Shown here in pieces: positions 23,872-33,366 of a stretch of 64,000 nucleotides of DNA. A model generated the notes under the pieces. That model had not been told where the DNA came from and did not search any database. It was given only the letters and a program-made list of their open reading frames with translations. The stretch's first letter is position 1, and each line of letters begins with the position of its first letter. A program made the translations under genes and the position numbers. This stretch comes from an uncultured Lachnoclostridium sp. (GTDB taxonomy: Bacteria; Bacillota; Clostridia; Lachnospirales; Lachnospiraceae), in the NCBI GenBank assembly GCA_948330435.1, contig CAOJBY010000018.1, positions 1-64,000 of the forward strand, given 5' to 3'.

Positions 23872-25284
23872 ATGGAATTGCCTGAAGTTTTTTTGGAACA
23901 AATGAAACATTTATTGGGAGAAGAGTACGAGGCTTTTTTGGAATGCCAGAAAGAGCATTCCGAACGAGGGCTTCGTGTTAATACTTCCAAGGTAAAAGTG
24001 GAGAAATTTGAAGAAATTTCTCCTTTTCCTTTGGAAAAAATTCCGTGGACGGGGAATGGATTTTATTTTAAGGAGGTCCAGGTGGCTTCCGGACACCCCT
24101 ATTATGCAGCCGGACTTTATTATCTCCAGGAGCCCAGTGCTATGGCCCCTGCCGCTTATCTTCCTGTTTCCAAGGGAGAACTGGTTCTGGATCTGTGTGC
24201 GGCTCCTGGAGGAAAGGCCACGGAACTGGCAGCACGGCTTCGGGGAACCGGACTTTTAGTTGCAAATGACATCAGTAATTCCCGTTCCAAGGGACTGCTT
24301 AAAAATCTGGAATTGTTTGGTATGGCTAATATTTTAGTTACCAGTGAAGAGCCAAAGAGACTTCGCCGTTATTTTCCTGAATTTTTTGATAAGATTCTTG
24401 TGGATGCCCCCTGCTCCGGTGAGGGGATGTTTCGGAAAGCTCCATCCATGCTGAAAGACTGGCAGGAGCATGGTCCGGCCTGGTATGCACCTGTTCAGAG
24501 AGAACTGCTGAGAGAAGCAGCAGGCATGCTGAAGCCGGGAGGAATGCTTCTCTACTCTACCTGTACCTTTTCTCCCATGGAAAATGAGGGAACAATTGCG
24601 GATTTACTGGTATCCGATCCCTCTTTTCATGTGGTTCCCTTGTCCCGATATACACGTTTTTCACCGGGATGTCCAGAACTTGCGGGGGAAATACTACGGC
24701 AGTACTCCGATGAAATAACATTCCAATTGAGGCATTGTGTTCGAATCTATCCTCATAAAGTGAAAGGCGAAGGGCATTTTCTTGCCTTGCTTAAAAAAGA
24801 CGGGGATGATAAGCCCGGAAAGAAAGCAGTGGGAAGTACTGGAAAAAGGGGCGAAAATTTTCCTGAATGGGATCAATTTGCAAAGCTTTTGGGCGTTTCC
24901 ATAGATGATGAGAGTCTTCGTCTGTATGATCATAGGCTTTATAGCCTGCCAAAAGCCCTTTGGCATCATTCTATCCGGGGTCTTCGATTTCTACGTACTG
25001 GCCTATATTTGGGGGAGGTGGAGAAAAAGCGTTTTATACCCAGTCAGGCCCTCGCTATGACGCTGCGTAAGGAAGACTTTCAGACGGTAATTGATTTTTC
25101 TTCTTCCGACTTGAGAGTTGTGCGGTATCTGAAAGGGGAATCTTTGGATGTGGATGAGCTGGCAGAGACGTTACCAGATTCCGGATGGTGCCTGGTCTGT
25201 GTAGACGGATTTTCTCTGGGATGGGGAAAACTGGTGAAAGGACAGCTTCGGAATAAGTACTATCCCGGTTGGAGGTGGCAGTAA
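23872..25284 (+). CDS. RsmF/NOL1-NOP2-Sun family RNA (cytosine-C5)-methyltransferase
   Basis: 470 residues. SAM-binding LDLCAAPGGKATELAARL near residues 104-121, DAPCSGEGMFRK (catalytic motif IV Cys) near 179-190 and YSTCTF (second Cys) near 228-233 define the family. A C-terminal RsmF-type and PUA-like extension follows, ending SLGWGKLVKGQLRNKYYPGW. The target is 16S rRNA or tRNA cytosine, and the exact base is not clear. The stop overlaps the next start as TAATG. Confidence 0.9.
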   Translation: MELPEVFLEQMKHLLGEEYEAFLECQKEHSERGLRVNTSKVKVEKFEEISPFPLEKIPWTGNGFYFKEVQVASGHPYYAAGLYYLQEPSAMAPAAYLPVSKGELVLDLCAAPGGKATELAARLRGTGLLVANDISNSRSKGLLKNLELFGMANILVTSEEPKRLRRYFPEFFDKILVDAPCSGEGMFRKAPSMLKDWQEHGPAWYAPVQRELLREAAGMLKPGGMLLYSTCTFSPMENEGTIADLLVSDPSFHVVPLSRYTRFSPGCPELAGEILRQYSDEITFQLRHCVRIYPHKVKGEGHFLALLKKDGDDKPGKKAVGSTGKRGENFPEWDQFAKLLGVSIDDESLRLYDHRLYSLPKALWHHSIRGLRFLRTGLYLGEVEKKRFIPSQALAMTLRKEDFQTVIDFSSSDLRVVRYLKGESLDVDELAETLPDSGWCLVCVDGFSLGWGKLVKGQLRNKYYPGWRWQ

Positions 25285-26000
25285 TGCGTTTGGACAAGTT
25301 TCTCAGTGATATGGGGGCGGGTACACGCTCCCAGGTAAAACAGAAGATTCGAAAAGGACTGGTGACCTTAGATGACAAGGTTCTTTTACATCCGGAACAA
25401 CAGGTGGATCCGGGATTATGTCTCTATGTGGAGGGCGAGCCGTTTTTTTATTCCGAAATGGAATATTATATGCTGAATAAGCCTGCGGGTTATGTTTCGG
25501 CCAGAACGGATGAAAGCTGTCAAACAGTGTTGGATCTGCTTCCCGGGAAAAAACGCAGAGATCTTTTTCCTGTAGGGAGACTTGACAAGGATACGCAAGG
25601 CCTGCTGCTTATAACCAACGATGGACAACTGGCCCATGGCCTGCTTTCACCGAAACATCATGTGGATAAAAGCTATGAAGCGGATATCAGAGGGTGCTTG
25701 ACAAAAGAACATGTAAGCATGTTCCTTTCGGGGCTTGATATTGGCGAAGAGAAGAACACGTTGCCGGCAATTCTTGAAATTCTGAAACAGGGTGAGATTT
25801 CAAAGGTTCGGGTGACAATTCAGGAGGGAAGATTTCACCAGGTAAAGCGGATGTTTCACACCATTGGCTGTGAGGTATTGTACTTAAAGCGGATTTCCAT
25901 GGGAAGCCTTAAGCTGGATGAAACTTTAAAACCGGGAGAATACCGACTTTTGACGGAACAGGAACTTATGGAGCTGAAAAAATATAAGGTGGGGAAATAA
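25284..26000 (+). CDS. 16S rRNA pseudouridine(516) synthase-type (RsuA family)
   Basis: 238 residues from ATG 25284. It has an N-terminal S4 domain (RLDKFLSDMGAGTRSQVKQKIRKGLV) and the RsuA/RluB catalytic loop VGRLDKDTQGLLLITNDG near residues 97-114. It isomerises uridine in rRNA. GGAGG lies nine bases upstream, inside the methyltransferase gene. The two RNA-modifying genes are translationally coupled. Confidence 0.92.
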   Translation: MRLDKFLSDMGAGTRSQVKQKIRKGLVTLDDKVLLHPEQQVDPGLCLYVEGEPFFYSEMEYYMLNKPAGYVSARTDESCQTVLDLLPGKKRRDLFPVGRLDKDTQGLLLITNDGQLAHGLLSPKHHVDKSYEADIRGCLTKEHVSMFLSGLDIGEEKNTLPAILEILKQGEISKVRVTIQEGRFHQVKRMFHTIGCEVLYLKRISMGSLKLDETLKPGEYRLLTEQELMELKKYKVGK

Positions 26001-26002
26001 GA

Positions 26003-26668
26003 ATGCTGGAAAATATAAAAGCAGTTCTGTTTGATATGGACGGAACTCTGATAGATTCCATATGGATCTGGGGAGAGATTGATATTGAATACCTGGGAAA
26101 GCATGGATACGAAGTTCCGTCCGGGTTGCAACAGGAGATTGAAGGTATGAGTTTTTCTGAATGTGCTGCTTATTTTAAAGAGCGTTTTCGGATTCCGGAC
26201 AGTGTTGAAATGATTAAAACCGAGTGGATTGAGAGGGCTAAAGATAAGTATGCCCATGAGATTCCCTTAAAACCGGGTGCGAAACGTTTCCTGAAATATT
26301 TAAAGGAACAGGGGATTCCTATGGGAATTGCAACAAGCAGCAGCCGTGAACTTCTGGATACGGCTATGGAAGCTTTGGGACTTTCTGATTATATGGATTA
26401 TTGTATGACATCCTGTGAGGCCGGAGCAGGAAAACCTGCTCCGGATATATATCTGAAAGTGGCCCGGGAACTTGGAGCTGCTCCGGAGGAATGTCTGATT
26501 TTCGAGGATACACCTACTGGCATGCAGGCGGGAATCAATGCCGGAAGTAAGGTATGTGCTGTGGCAGATACCTTTTCCGAGAGCAGGAAAGACCTGATTT
26601 TTCAGTTGGCAGATTACTATATTGAAAGCTATGATGAAATTTTAGAGGGGACCTACAGGAAGTTATGA
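26003..26668 (+). CDS. HAD-superfamily phosphatase, beta-phosphoglucomutase-like
   Basis: 221 residues with HAD motif I FDMDGTLIDS near residues 11-20, motif II ATSSSRELL, motif III Lys in GAGKPAPDIYL near 136-146 and motif IV IFEDTPTGMQAG near 160-171. It would dephosphorylate or transfer phosphate on a small sugar phosphate. The substrate is not readable. It overlaps the next gene by four bases. Confidence 0.88.
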   Translation: MLENIKAVLFDMDGTLIDSIWIWGEIDIEYLGKHGYEVPSGLQQEIEGMSFSECAAYFKERFRIPDSVEMIKTEWIERAKDKYAHEIPLKPGAKRFLKYLKEQGIPMGIATSSSRELLDTAMEALGLSDYMDYCMTSCEAGAGKPAPDIYLKVARELGAAPEECLIFEDTPTGMQAGINAGSKVCAVADTFSESRKDLIFQLADYYIESYDEILEGTYRKL

Positions 26669-28560
26669 TGGAAAGGAAAAAGTTTTTACCAGCCACAAGA
26701 GAAGAGTGGGACAGAGATTATGGCGGACAGCCGGATTTTGTCTACATTATTGGCGATGCCTATGTGGATCACCCTTCCTTTGGTCCTGCGATTATCAGTC
26801 GGGTGCTGGAAAGCCGGGGATATACGGTTGCCATTATTTCTCAGCCGGACTGGAAAAGTAAGGCGAGCATTCAGACTTTCGGGGAACCAAAGCTTGCCTT
26901 TCTTGTATCCTCCGGAAATATGGACTCTATGGTAAATCATTATACGGTTTCAAAGAAGCGCAGAAGTCAGGATGCATATACACCGGGGGGCGTTACAGGT
27001 AAGCGTCCGGATCGGGCTGTAATCGTTTATTCCAATCTGATTCGGCAGACGTACAAACACACGCCCATTATTCTGGGCGGAATTGAGGCCAGTCTTCGAA
27101 GGCTTTCCCACTATGACTACTGGTCCGATAGCTTCCGGCGTTCTGTTTTGCTTGACAGCGGAGCGGATCTGATTTCCTATGGAATGGGAGAACGCTCTAT
27201 TGTAGAGATTGCAGATGCATTAAAAAGCGGGATGGATATCAGGGACTTAACCTTTGTTGACGGAACCGTTTACCGCACAAACCATCCGGAGAATCTTTAT
27301 GATACCGTGTACCTGCCGGATTACGAGAGCATGTGTAAAGATAAACGGGAATATGCCAAAAGCTTTGCAATCCAATATAAAAATACGGACCCTTATCAGG
27401 GAAAACGCCTGGCAGAACCATATGGAGAGCAACTTTATGTGGTACAGAATCCCCCGGCAAAACCCTTGACTCAGACGGAGATGGATGATATCTATGACCT
27501 GCCTTATATGCGTGCCTGTCATCCGTCAGGAGTAAAATATGGGGTAATTCCGGCAATTGGGGAGATAAAGTTTAGTCTTGCAAGCTGTAGAGGCTGCTTT
27601 GGAGCCTGTTCTTTTTGTGCTCTTACTTTTCATCAGGGACGCATTATTCAATCCCGAAGCCGGGAATCTCTCTTAAGGGAGGTCAAAGAATTTGTGAAAG
27701 ATCCGGATTTCAAGGGATATATTCATGATGTAGGAGGTCCTACGGCCAATTTTCGCCAGCCGGCCTGTAAGAAGCAGGAAGCTTATGGTGCGTGTCGGGA
27801 CCGGCAGTGCCTGTATCCCAAGCCCTGTGGGAATCTTGTGGCAGATCACAGAGATTACCGGGAACTTTTGAAAAGCCTTCGGGAACTACCCGGAGTGAAA
27901 AAAGTGTTTGTCCGTTCCGGAATCCGGTTTGATTATCTGATGGCAGATCCGGATCCGTCCTTTTTAAGGGAACTTTGTACCTATCATATCAGCGGACAGT
28001 TAAAGGTTGCACCGGAGCATGTATCTGACAAGGTTCTGAAGCAGATGGGTAAGCCACCCAAAGCCGTCTATGATAAATTTTGTCGGGCATATAGTCAGAT
28101 GAATGAACAACTTGGGAAAAAGCAATACCTGGTTCCCTATCTGATGTCCTCCCATCCCGGATCCGGACTTTCGGAGGCCATTGAGCTGGCAGAATATTGC
28201 CGGGAACTGGGATATATGCCAGAGCAGGTTCAGGATTTCTATCCCACACCATCTACCATATCCACCTGTATGTACTATACCGGACTGGATCCCGGAACTA
28301 TGGAAGAGGTTTACGTGCCAAAGAATCCCCATGAAAAAGCCATGCAGAGGGCATTGATCCAATATCGGGATCCGAAAAATTATGAGCTCGTGCGGGAAGC
28401 CTTAGAAAAAGGACACAGAACCGAGCTCATTGGGTTTGGCCCAAAATGCTTAATTCGTCCCCGAAAGGGTGAAAGCACAGGGCATTTTGTAAAGCCAAAA
28501 GAATCCCATTCCCATAAAAGGAAGACCATTCGAAACGTTCATAAAAAACAACATCAATGA
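26665..28560 (+). CDS. YgiQ-family radical SAM protein
   Basis: 631 residues. The opening FLPATREEWDRDYGGQPDFVYIIGDAYVDHPSFG is characteristic of YgiQ. The radical SAM cluster motif CFGACSFC lies near residues 311-318, and GGPTANFRQPAC near 358-369 adds further cysteines. The C-terminus is basic. The reaction is unknown. An N-terminal B12-binding-like region may be present. It overlaps the HAD gene and the SDR leader. Confidence 0.9.
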   Translation: MMERKKFLPATREEWDRDYGGQPDFVYIIGDAYVDHPSFGPAIISRVLESRGYTVAIISQPDWKSKASIQTFGEPKLAFLVSSGNMDSMVNHYTVSKKRRSQDAYTPGGVTGKRPDRAVIVYSNLIRQTYKHTPIILGGIEASLRRLSHYDYWSDSFRRSVLLDSGADLISYGMGERSIVEIADALKSGMDIRDLTFVDGTVYRTNHPENLYDTVYLPDYESMCKDKREYAKSFAIQYKNTDPYQGKRLAEPYGEQLYVVQNPPAKPLTQTEMDDIYDLPYMRACHPSGVKYGVIPAIGEIKFSLASCRGCFGACSFCALTFHQGRIIQSRSRESLLREVKEFVKDPDFKGYIHDVGGPTANFRQPACKKQEAYGACRDRQCLYPKPCGNLVADHRDYRELLKSLRELPGVKKVFVRSGIRFDYLMADPDPSFLRELCTYHISGQLKVAPEHVSDKVLKQMGKPPKAVYDKFCRAYSQMNEQLGKKQYLVPYLMSSHPGSGLSEAIELAEYCRELGYMPEQVQDFYPTPSTISTCMYYTGLDPGTMEEVYVPKNPHEKAMQRALIQYRDPKNYELVREALEKGHRTELIGFGPKCLIRPRKGESTGHFVKPKESHSHKRKTIRNVHKKQHQ

Positions 28561-28574
28561 GAAGAGGGGAAAGC

Positions 28575-29339
28575 ATGAAATATATTGCACTTGTCACAGG
28601 GGCTTCTTCCGGAATCGGGAGAGAATTTGTTCTACAGATTGCCAGTTCCTATTCCTCCCTGGATGAAATCTGGGTATTGGCAAGGCGGGAAGCTTCCTTA
28701 CAACAATTGGAGAAAGAAGTTCAAGAAAAACAGTTAAGGATTTTTCCTCTGGATCTTTCAAAAAAGGAAAATCTGGAAGAACTGGAGACAGCCCTGGCCA
28801 AAGAGAAACCTTGTATTCGCATCCTTGTAAACAGTGCCGGATGTGGCAGAGGGGGAACGATAGAATCACAGGATTGGAGAGATGCCTGCCATATGCTGGA
28901 TGTAAATTGTCGTGCCTTAACTGTGGTAACGATGCTCTGTCTTCCCTATCTAAAAAGGAGAAGTCGAATCATCCAGGTAGATTCTGGTTCCGCTTTTTTG
29001 CCTCAGCCAGGGTTCGGGATCTATGCAGCCAGCAAATCCTATGTTCTTTCCTTTGACCGTGCATTGGGTGTAGAGTTAAGAAAAAAGGGAATCTCGGTAA
29101 CTTCTGTATGTCCCGGACCGGTGGACACGGAATTCTTTCGTGCAGGTGGTATTACTTTAAATCTCTTGAAAAGGATGTTTTTGGTAAAGCCAGGGAAAGT
29201 GGTTCGAAAAGCTTTGTTTGACGCAGAGGCCGGCAAAGCATTGTCCATCTATGGCATTTCCGTGAAAGCGGTTCGTTTTTTGGGAAAACTGTTGCCCCAT
29301 GAGTTCTTACTTGGCCTTATGGGAAGGTTACTTTTATAG
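28575..29339 (+). CDS. Short-chain dehydrogenase/reductase
   Basis: About 254 residues with the SDR cofactor motif TGASSGIG near residues 8-15, NSAG near 84-87 and the active-site YAASK near 146-150, with a Ser about 13 residues before. It oxidises or reduces an unknown alcohol or ketone with NAD(P). ATG 28575 is preferred because GAGGGGAA is correctly placed. An ATG at 28557 overlaps the ygiQ stop. Confidence 0.86.
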   Translation: MKYIALVTGASSGIGREFVLQIASSYSSLDEIWVLARREASLQQLEKEVQEKQLRIFPLDLSKKENLEELETALAKEKPCIRILVNSAGCGRGGTIESQDWRDACHMLDVNCRALTVVTMLCLPYLKRRSRIIQVDSGSAFLPQPGFGIYAASKSYVLSFDRALGVELRKKGISVTSVCPGPVDTEFFRAGGITLNLLKRMFLVKPGKVVRKALFDAEAGKALSIYGISVKAVRFLGKLLPHEFLLGLMGRLLL

Positions 29340-29374
29340 AAACTTATGCACAGAAACCAATGAAAGGAGTTTTT

Positions 29375-29977
29375 ATGAAATCTGTACCAAAGGGGGCTTT
29401 CGGTTACACGGATGCCCATAAGAAACGGCAGTTATTAAAAACTTTTATTTTTTTCCTGCTGCCCTTAGGAATTTTTCTGGTTGGTTTTTTTACAACAAAA
29501 TCAAAAGAAAATTATTTTACGGTTATTGCTGTGGTTGGTTCTCTTCCTGCCTGTAAGGAACTTGTGAATGTATTGATGTTCATAAAACGCCATTCCATGC
29601 CAAAAGCCCTTTATGAGGAGATTCAAAGTCACGGGGGAACTTTTGAAACGGCTTATGAACTTGTGCTTACTACCTACGAAAAATCTTATCCCATTACTGC
29701 CATAGTTATTTCCGGAAATGAAGTGATGGGCTATACGGAAGAAAAAGGGAATTTGGATTGGAAAAAGGCGGAGAAGCATATTTCTACAGTTCTGAAAAAC
29801 AATGGGATTTCTCAGGCACACGTACATATTTTTCAGGAGAAAAAGCAGTTTTTGGAACGTGTGGATGCTCTGGCCTTGCAGAAAAAAGAAGATTTGCCTT
29901 TTGTATCGGACGAACGATATCCCGGTTTTAGCCGTGAACAGGTGATGCGGGCAGTTATTCTGGCTTTATCTATTTAG
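29375..29977 (+). CDS. Two-span membrane protein of unknown function
   Basis: About 200 residues with two close hydrophobic spans near residues 24-65 (TFIFFLLPLGIFLVGFF and YFTVIAVVGSLPACKELVNVLMF) and a soluble C-terminal domain of about 130 residues. I do not recognise the family. ATG 29375 has AAAGGAG eight bases before it, inside a short upstream in-frame extension from 29360. It sits between an SDR and a pseudouridine synthase gene without an obvious link. Confidence 0.7.
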   Translation: MKSVPKGAFGYTDAHKKRQLLKTFIFFLLPLGIFLVGFFTTKSKENYFTVIAVVGSLPACKELVNVLMFIKRHSMPKALYEEIQSHGGTFETAYELVLTTYEKSYPITAIVISGNEVMGYTEEKGNLDWKKAEKHISTVLKNNGISQAHVHIFQEKKQFLERVDALALQKKEDLPFVSDERYPGFSREQVMRAVILALSI

Positions 29978-29993
29978 CAAGGAGAAGTTCCAT

Positions 29994-30977
29994 ATGAAGC
30001 TTATAATCATAAAGGAGAATGAAGCAGGGCAGCGTCTGGATAAATTCCTTGCAAAATATATGGACAAGGCTCCCAAAAGCTTTTTCTATAAGATGCTCCG
30101 AAAGAAAAACATTACTTTAAATAAAAAGAAAGCAGCGGGAAATGAACGTCTGAAAACAGGTGATGAGATTTGTCTGTTTCTTTCAGACAATACAATAGAG
30201 AACTTTTCAGGCAAATGTGTATACACAGAATCTTTAGAGAAAGCTCCGGTTTCAGGACTTGAGATTGTTTATGAGGATGATCATATTCTTCTTATCAACA
30301 AACCAGCCGGACTTTTATCTCAGAAAGCAAGGCCAAAAGATGTGTCTTTGGTAGAACAACTGATTTCTTACCTACTTGAATCCGGGCAGCTAAAGGAAGA
30401 AGATCTGCGAAGCTTTCGCCCCGGTATCTGCAGCCGCCTGGATCGGAATACCAGCGGCCTAGTTGCAGCCGGGAAAAGCTTTCCGGGGCTTCAGGCAATG
30501 AATGAATTGATACGCACCCATACAGTGGGAAAGTTTTACCGGTGCATTGTATCTGGTGTGATAAAAAATGGGCAGAAGATAGAGGGATGGCTTATAAAAG
30601 ATAAAAAAAGCAATCAGGTTACTGTTTATGAGAAAGAACAAAAAGACTGCCTATTTATACAAACAGAATATCTGCCCTTAAAAACCATTTTTGTAGAGGA
30701 TAAGAAATATACGTATCTTGAAGTCCACTTAATTACAGGACGCTCCCATCAAATCCGTGCCCATTTGGCCAGCATTGGTCATCCACTGGTTGGTGATGCC
30801 AAATATGGCGATCCCCGTACAAACAGATATTTCTTTCAGCATTTTAAATTGCAGCATCAATTACTTCATGCCTACCGGCTGGAATTTCCGTCTCTTGAGG
30901 GATGCTTAAAGCCTCTTTCAAACCGGCAGTTTACAGCAGATCTTCCCACAATCTTTACAGAGATAGTCGGAGGTTAA
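29994..30977 (+). CDS. RluA-family pseudouridine synthase (RluC/RluD-like)
   Basis: 327 residues. An S4 domain at the start (EAGQRLDKFLAKYMDKAPKSFFYKMLRKKNITLN) is followed by the RluA catalytic motif SRLDRNTSGLVAAGKS near residues 145-160, ITGRSHQIRAHLASIGHPLVGDAKYG near 249-274, and a typical C-terminus. It modifies uridine in 23S rRNA or tRNA. An AAGGAGAAG RBS lies nine bases before the ATG. Confidence 0.92.
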   Translation: MKLIIIKENEAGQRLDKFLAKYMDKAPKSFFYKMLRKKNITLNKKKAAGNERLKTGDEICLFLSDNTIENFSGKCVYTESLEKAPVSGLEIVYEDDHILLINKPAGLLSQKARPKDVSLVEQLISYLLESGQLKEEDLRSFRPGICSRLDRNTSGLVAAGKSFPGLQAMNELIRTHTVGKFYRCIVSGVIKNGQKIEGWLIKDKKSNQVTVYEKEQKDCLFIQTEYLPLKTIFVEDKKYTYLEVHLITGRSHQIRAHLASIGHPLVGDAKYGDPRTNRYFFQHFKLQHQLLHAYRLEFPSLEGCLKPLSNRQFTADLPTIFTEIVGG

Positions 30978-31126
30978 GAGTTGTCAGGCGAACTACCTGT
31001 CCGGTCATGCCAATTGCATTTCTGCCGGAAATATTATATAATTGTAACAAAAGTTCGGATGGCGGGAAAACAAATCTAAAAATGTGTCAAGCTTGCGGAA
31101 ATTTACTTAAGAGAGGAAGAAATGAC

Positions 31127-32155
31127 ATGGATTTTCAGAATAAATACCCTTCTTTGGGACCGGGTTTTGAACCAAATAATCTTAAGGAAAAAAAAGGAAT
31201 TCCCATTCCCATCCTTTTATTTCTTCTGGCATCCCTGATTCTTGCGGGAATTTCTATGACCCGGTTTCCGGAAAGCCTTTCGGAATATAAGGTTTACCGC
31301 AGAGCCGAAGAGCGTATCCACGCAGGAGAGACGGCAGACGCATTACAGGATCTTTTTGATGTTCTGGAGCATCATCCCAATTCCCTGCCTTTGATTCTGG
31401 AATTGATGGATCTTTCCATGGAATCCGGTTACTACGATCAGGCCGCTTATGTGTTTAATGAATATCTGGTGGGAAAAAACCTAACGGATAGCCAGTACGC
31501 CAGAATGATGCGTTATTCCAGACGGTTGGACAGCTATTATATGACTTATGATGCCATTGACAGTCTGATGGTTCAGGCAGAAGCTGCCATAGGAGACGAT
31601 GCCAGTGAGGAAGCAATCGAACAGCAGGCAGTCTGGCTGCGAAGCGAGGTTTCCCGGCTTCACGATGATGATGCACAGGATCAGGCATTTCTCTATTATT
31701 ACGATGCTTTATTTGCAGAAAGTCAGGAAAAACAGTATGATTTTTTGAAAAAGGCTTATGAGGAGGATCCGGAATTATTCGACGTTCGGGTGCTTCTTGG
31801 AAATGCGGAAAGAAGCAGGGGAAATTTTACTGTGGCTTATGAATATCTGGATGCAGCACTTTTGAAAGAAAGTAAGGATGCAGGAGCCTTACGGGGGCTG
31901 GCGGTTCTGGCAATGTTGGAGGAAGAACCGGAAAAAGGCCTGATATTGGCAAAAAAAGCTTATCACTTAAATCCGGACGGCCTCTATGTAAGAGATACCT
32001 ACCTGGTAGCTCTTCATGTAAACGGTCGTGCAGAAGAGGAAAAGGCTCTCATAAAAGAGATTGAGAATGTGGAGGGTTCCCTTGAGGAGGATACCAGGCA
32101 GCTACTTGAGGGTCAGTTGAGTCTTAAGGATTTCTATATGGAAATGACAGATTAG
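31127..32155 (+). CDS. Membrane-anchored tetratricopeptide-repeat protein
   Basis: About 342 residues. One membrane span near residues 22-44 (IPILLFLLASLILAGISM) is followed by TPR-like helical pairs, for example RRAEERIHAGETADALQDLFDVLEHHPNSLPLILEL and LLGNAERSRGNFTVAYEYLDAALLKESKDAGALRGLAVL. It is likely a scaffold outside the membrane. ATG 31127 follows GAGAGGAAG. The frame is open further upstream, and a start at 31082 would add a single CxxC (MCQACGN), so the start is uncertain. Confidence 0.75.
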   Translation: MDFQNKYPSLGPGFEPNNLKEKKGIPIPILLFLLASLILAGISMTRFPESLSEYKVYRRAEERIHAGETADALQDLFDVLEHHPNSLPLILELMDLSMESGYYDQAAYVFNEYLVGKNLTDSQYARMMRYSRRLDSYYMTYDAIDSLMVQAEAAIGDDASEEAIEQQAVWLRSEVSRLHDDDAQDQAFLYYYDALFAESQEKQYDFLKKAYEEDPELFDVRVLLGNAERSRGNFTVAYEYLDAALLKESKDAGALRGLAVLAMLEEEPEKGLILAKKAYHLNPDGLYVRDTYLVALHVNGRAEEEKALIKEIENVEGSLEEDTRQLLEGQLSLKDFYMEMTD

Positions 32156-32174
32156 AGAAAGGAAGCATACGGAA

Positions 32175-32708
32175 ATGATTATACCAGGCGTTTTGATTTC
32201 ACTTATTACTTTTCCGGGGGTGGTTATTCATGAATTGGCTCATCAGATTTTTTGCATGCTCTGTGGCTTAAAGGTATATGAAGTAAAATATTTCCAGATG
32301 GGCAATCCAAATGGCTATGTGATTCATGAATCCACGGATCGTCCTTTGAAAATATTTCTTACCTGTATGGGCCCCTTTTTTATCAACAGTGTCTTAGGCC
32401 TTGTGATTTTGCTTCCGGCATCCATTGAACTGATGGTTTTTCGGGAATATACCAATCCACTGAATCTTTTGTTGGGCTGGCTTGGATTTTCCATTTTGAT
32501 GCATGCCTTTCCAAGCCGGGGGGACGCAAAGGTCATGATTAACCGGATTTTAAGAGATCCGGACGTGAGTCTTGTGTGGAAAGTGATTGCCGCACCCTTT
32601 GTGGGGCTTATCTATATTTGTTCAGTAGGCAGCATTTTCTGGCTGGATTTACTCTATGCGGCAGTATTGGCCATGCTGGTTCCCTGGCTTTGGGTTCAGC
32701 TACTTTAG
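32175..32708 (+). CDS. Integral membrane metalloprotease-like protein with HExxH motif
   Basis: 177 residues with about five membrane spans. HELAHQ near residues 20-25 forms an intramembrane zinc-protease-like motif of the M50/DUF3267 kind, followed by GNPNGYVIHE and HAFPSRGDA, where the Asp could be the third ligand. It may be a site-2-protease-like enzyme or a related non-proteolytic membrane protein. It follows the TPR gene closely (19 bases), so they may work together. Confidence 0.72.
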   Translation: MIIPGVLISLITFPGVVIHELAHQIFCMLCGLKVYEVKYFQMGNPNGYVIHESTDRPLKIFLTCMGPFFINSVLGLVILLPASIELMVFREYTNPLNLLLGWLGFSILMHAFPSRGDAKVMINRILRDPDVSLVWKVIAAPFVGLIYICSVGSIFWLDLLYAAVLAMLVPWLWVQLL

Positions 32709-32744
32709 GAATATCGGGGAACTAGAAATTAGGAAGTGAACAAT

Positions 32745-33278
32745 ATGGCAACTTGGAATTCCAGAGGACTTAGGGGCTCTACCCTGGAGGAACTTGTAAA
32801 TCGTACCAATGAAAAATATCGGGAGCAGGGACTGGCGTTGATTCAAAAGGTGCCCACACCCATTACGCCCATAAAGATTGATAAAGATCACCGGCATATT
32901 ACTCTGGCTTACTTTGAACAAAAAAGCACCGTGGATTATATTGGGGCAGTTCAGGGGATTCCGGTCTGCTTTGATGCTAAGGAATGCGACAGCGATACCT
33001 TTCCTCTACAAAATATCCATGAACATCAGGTGCAGTTTATGGAGGATTTTCAGAAGCAGGATGGAATCGCTTTTCTGATTCTTATGTTTTCTCATCGAAA
33101 TGAATTGTACTATCTCACGTATGAACGAATGCGGGAATTCTGGGATCGGGCCAGGAACGGCGGTCGCAAGAGTTTTCGCCACGAAGAACTTGATCCGGAG
33201 TATGTACTTATACCTCATGGAGGTTATCTGGTCCCTTATCTGGATGGAATTCAGATGGTCATTGACAGTCAGGAGTAA
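32745..33278 (+). CDS. recU: Holliday junction resolvase RecU
   Basis: About 177 residues. Family features follow in order: NSRGLRGSTLEELVNRTNEKYREQGLALIQKVPTP at 5-39, STVDYIGAVQGIPVCFDAKE near 62-81, FPLQNIHEHQVQFM near 87-100, and WDRARNGGRKSFRHEEL near 130-146. RecU cuts four-way junctions in recombination and helps segregation. The usual FEAKE is FDAKE here, a conservative change at a metal ligand. It is shorter at the N-terminus than Bacillus RecU (about 206). The his promoter -35 lies inside its last codons. Confidence 0.9.
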   Translation: MATWNSRGLRGSTLEELVNRTNEKYREQGLALIQKVPTPITPIKIDKDHRHITLAYFEQKSTVDYIGAVQGIPVCFDAKECDSDTFPLQNIHEHQVQFMEDFQKQDGIAFLILMFSHRNELYYLTYERMREFWDRARNGGRKSFRHEELDPEYVLIPHGGYLVPYLDGIQMVIDSQE

Positions 33279-33298
33279 TTGCTTTATAATAGCAATTA
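33262..33298 (+). promoter_or_regulatory. Consensus promoter of the his operon with palindrome over the -10
   Basis: TTGACA at 33262-33267 and TATAAT at 33285-33290 are exactly 17 bases apart, a perfect sigma-A match. TAATTGCT at 33276-33283 and AGCAATTA at 33291-33298 form an 8-bp-arm palindrome centred on the -10 box, an ideal repressor operator. In Firmicutes the TrpR-like HisR (YerC) regulates his genes, but no sequence proof links it here. The start codon of hisZG is 68 bases further on, and no T-box is seen. Confidence 0.75.
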
Positions 33299-33366
33299 TC
33301 GCTTTACTCCATTAGCAAGATAAAGTGGCGGCGGAAAGGACAAAGTGGAAGAAAGGATTGCCAAAC

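Noticed and set aside
30902..31126. Upstream extension of the TPR gene into the RluA-like gene
   Set aside because: It overlaps another gene, lacks an RBS and shows no family likeness. Only the CxxC piece at 31082 was worth noting.
33276..33366. T-box or histidine attenuator before hisZG
   Set aside because: The leader is only about 70 bases long, with no T-box core, no His-codon leader peptide and no terminator.
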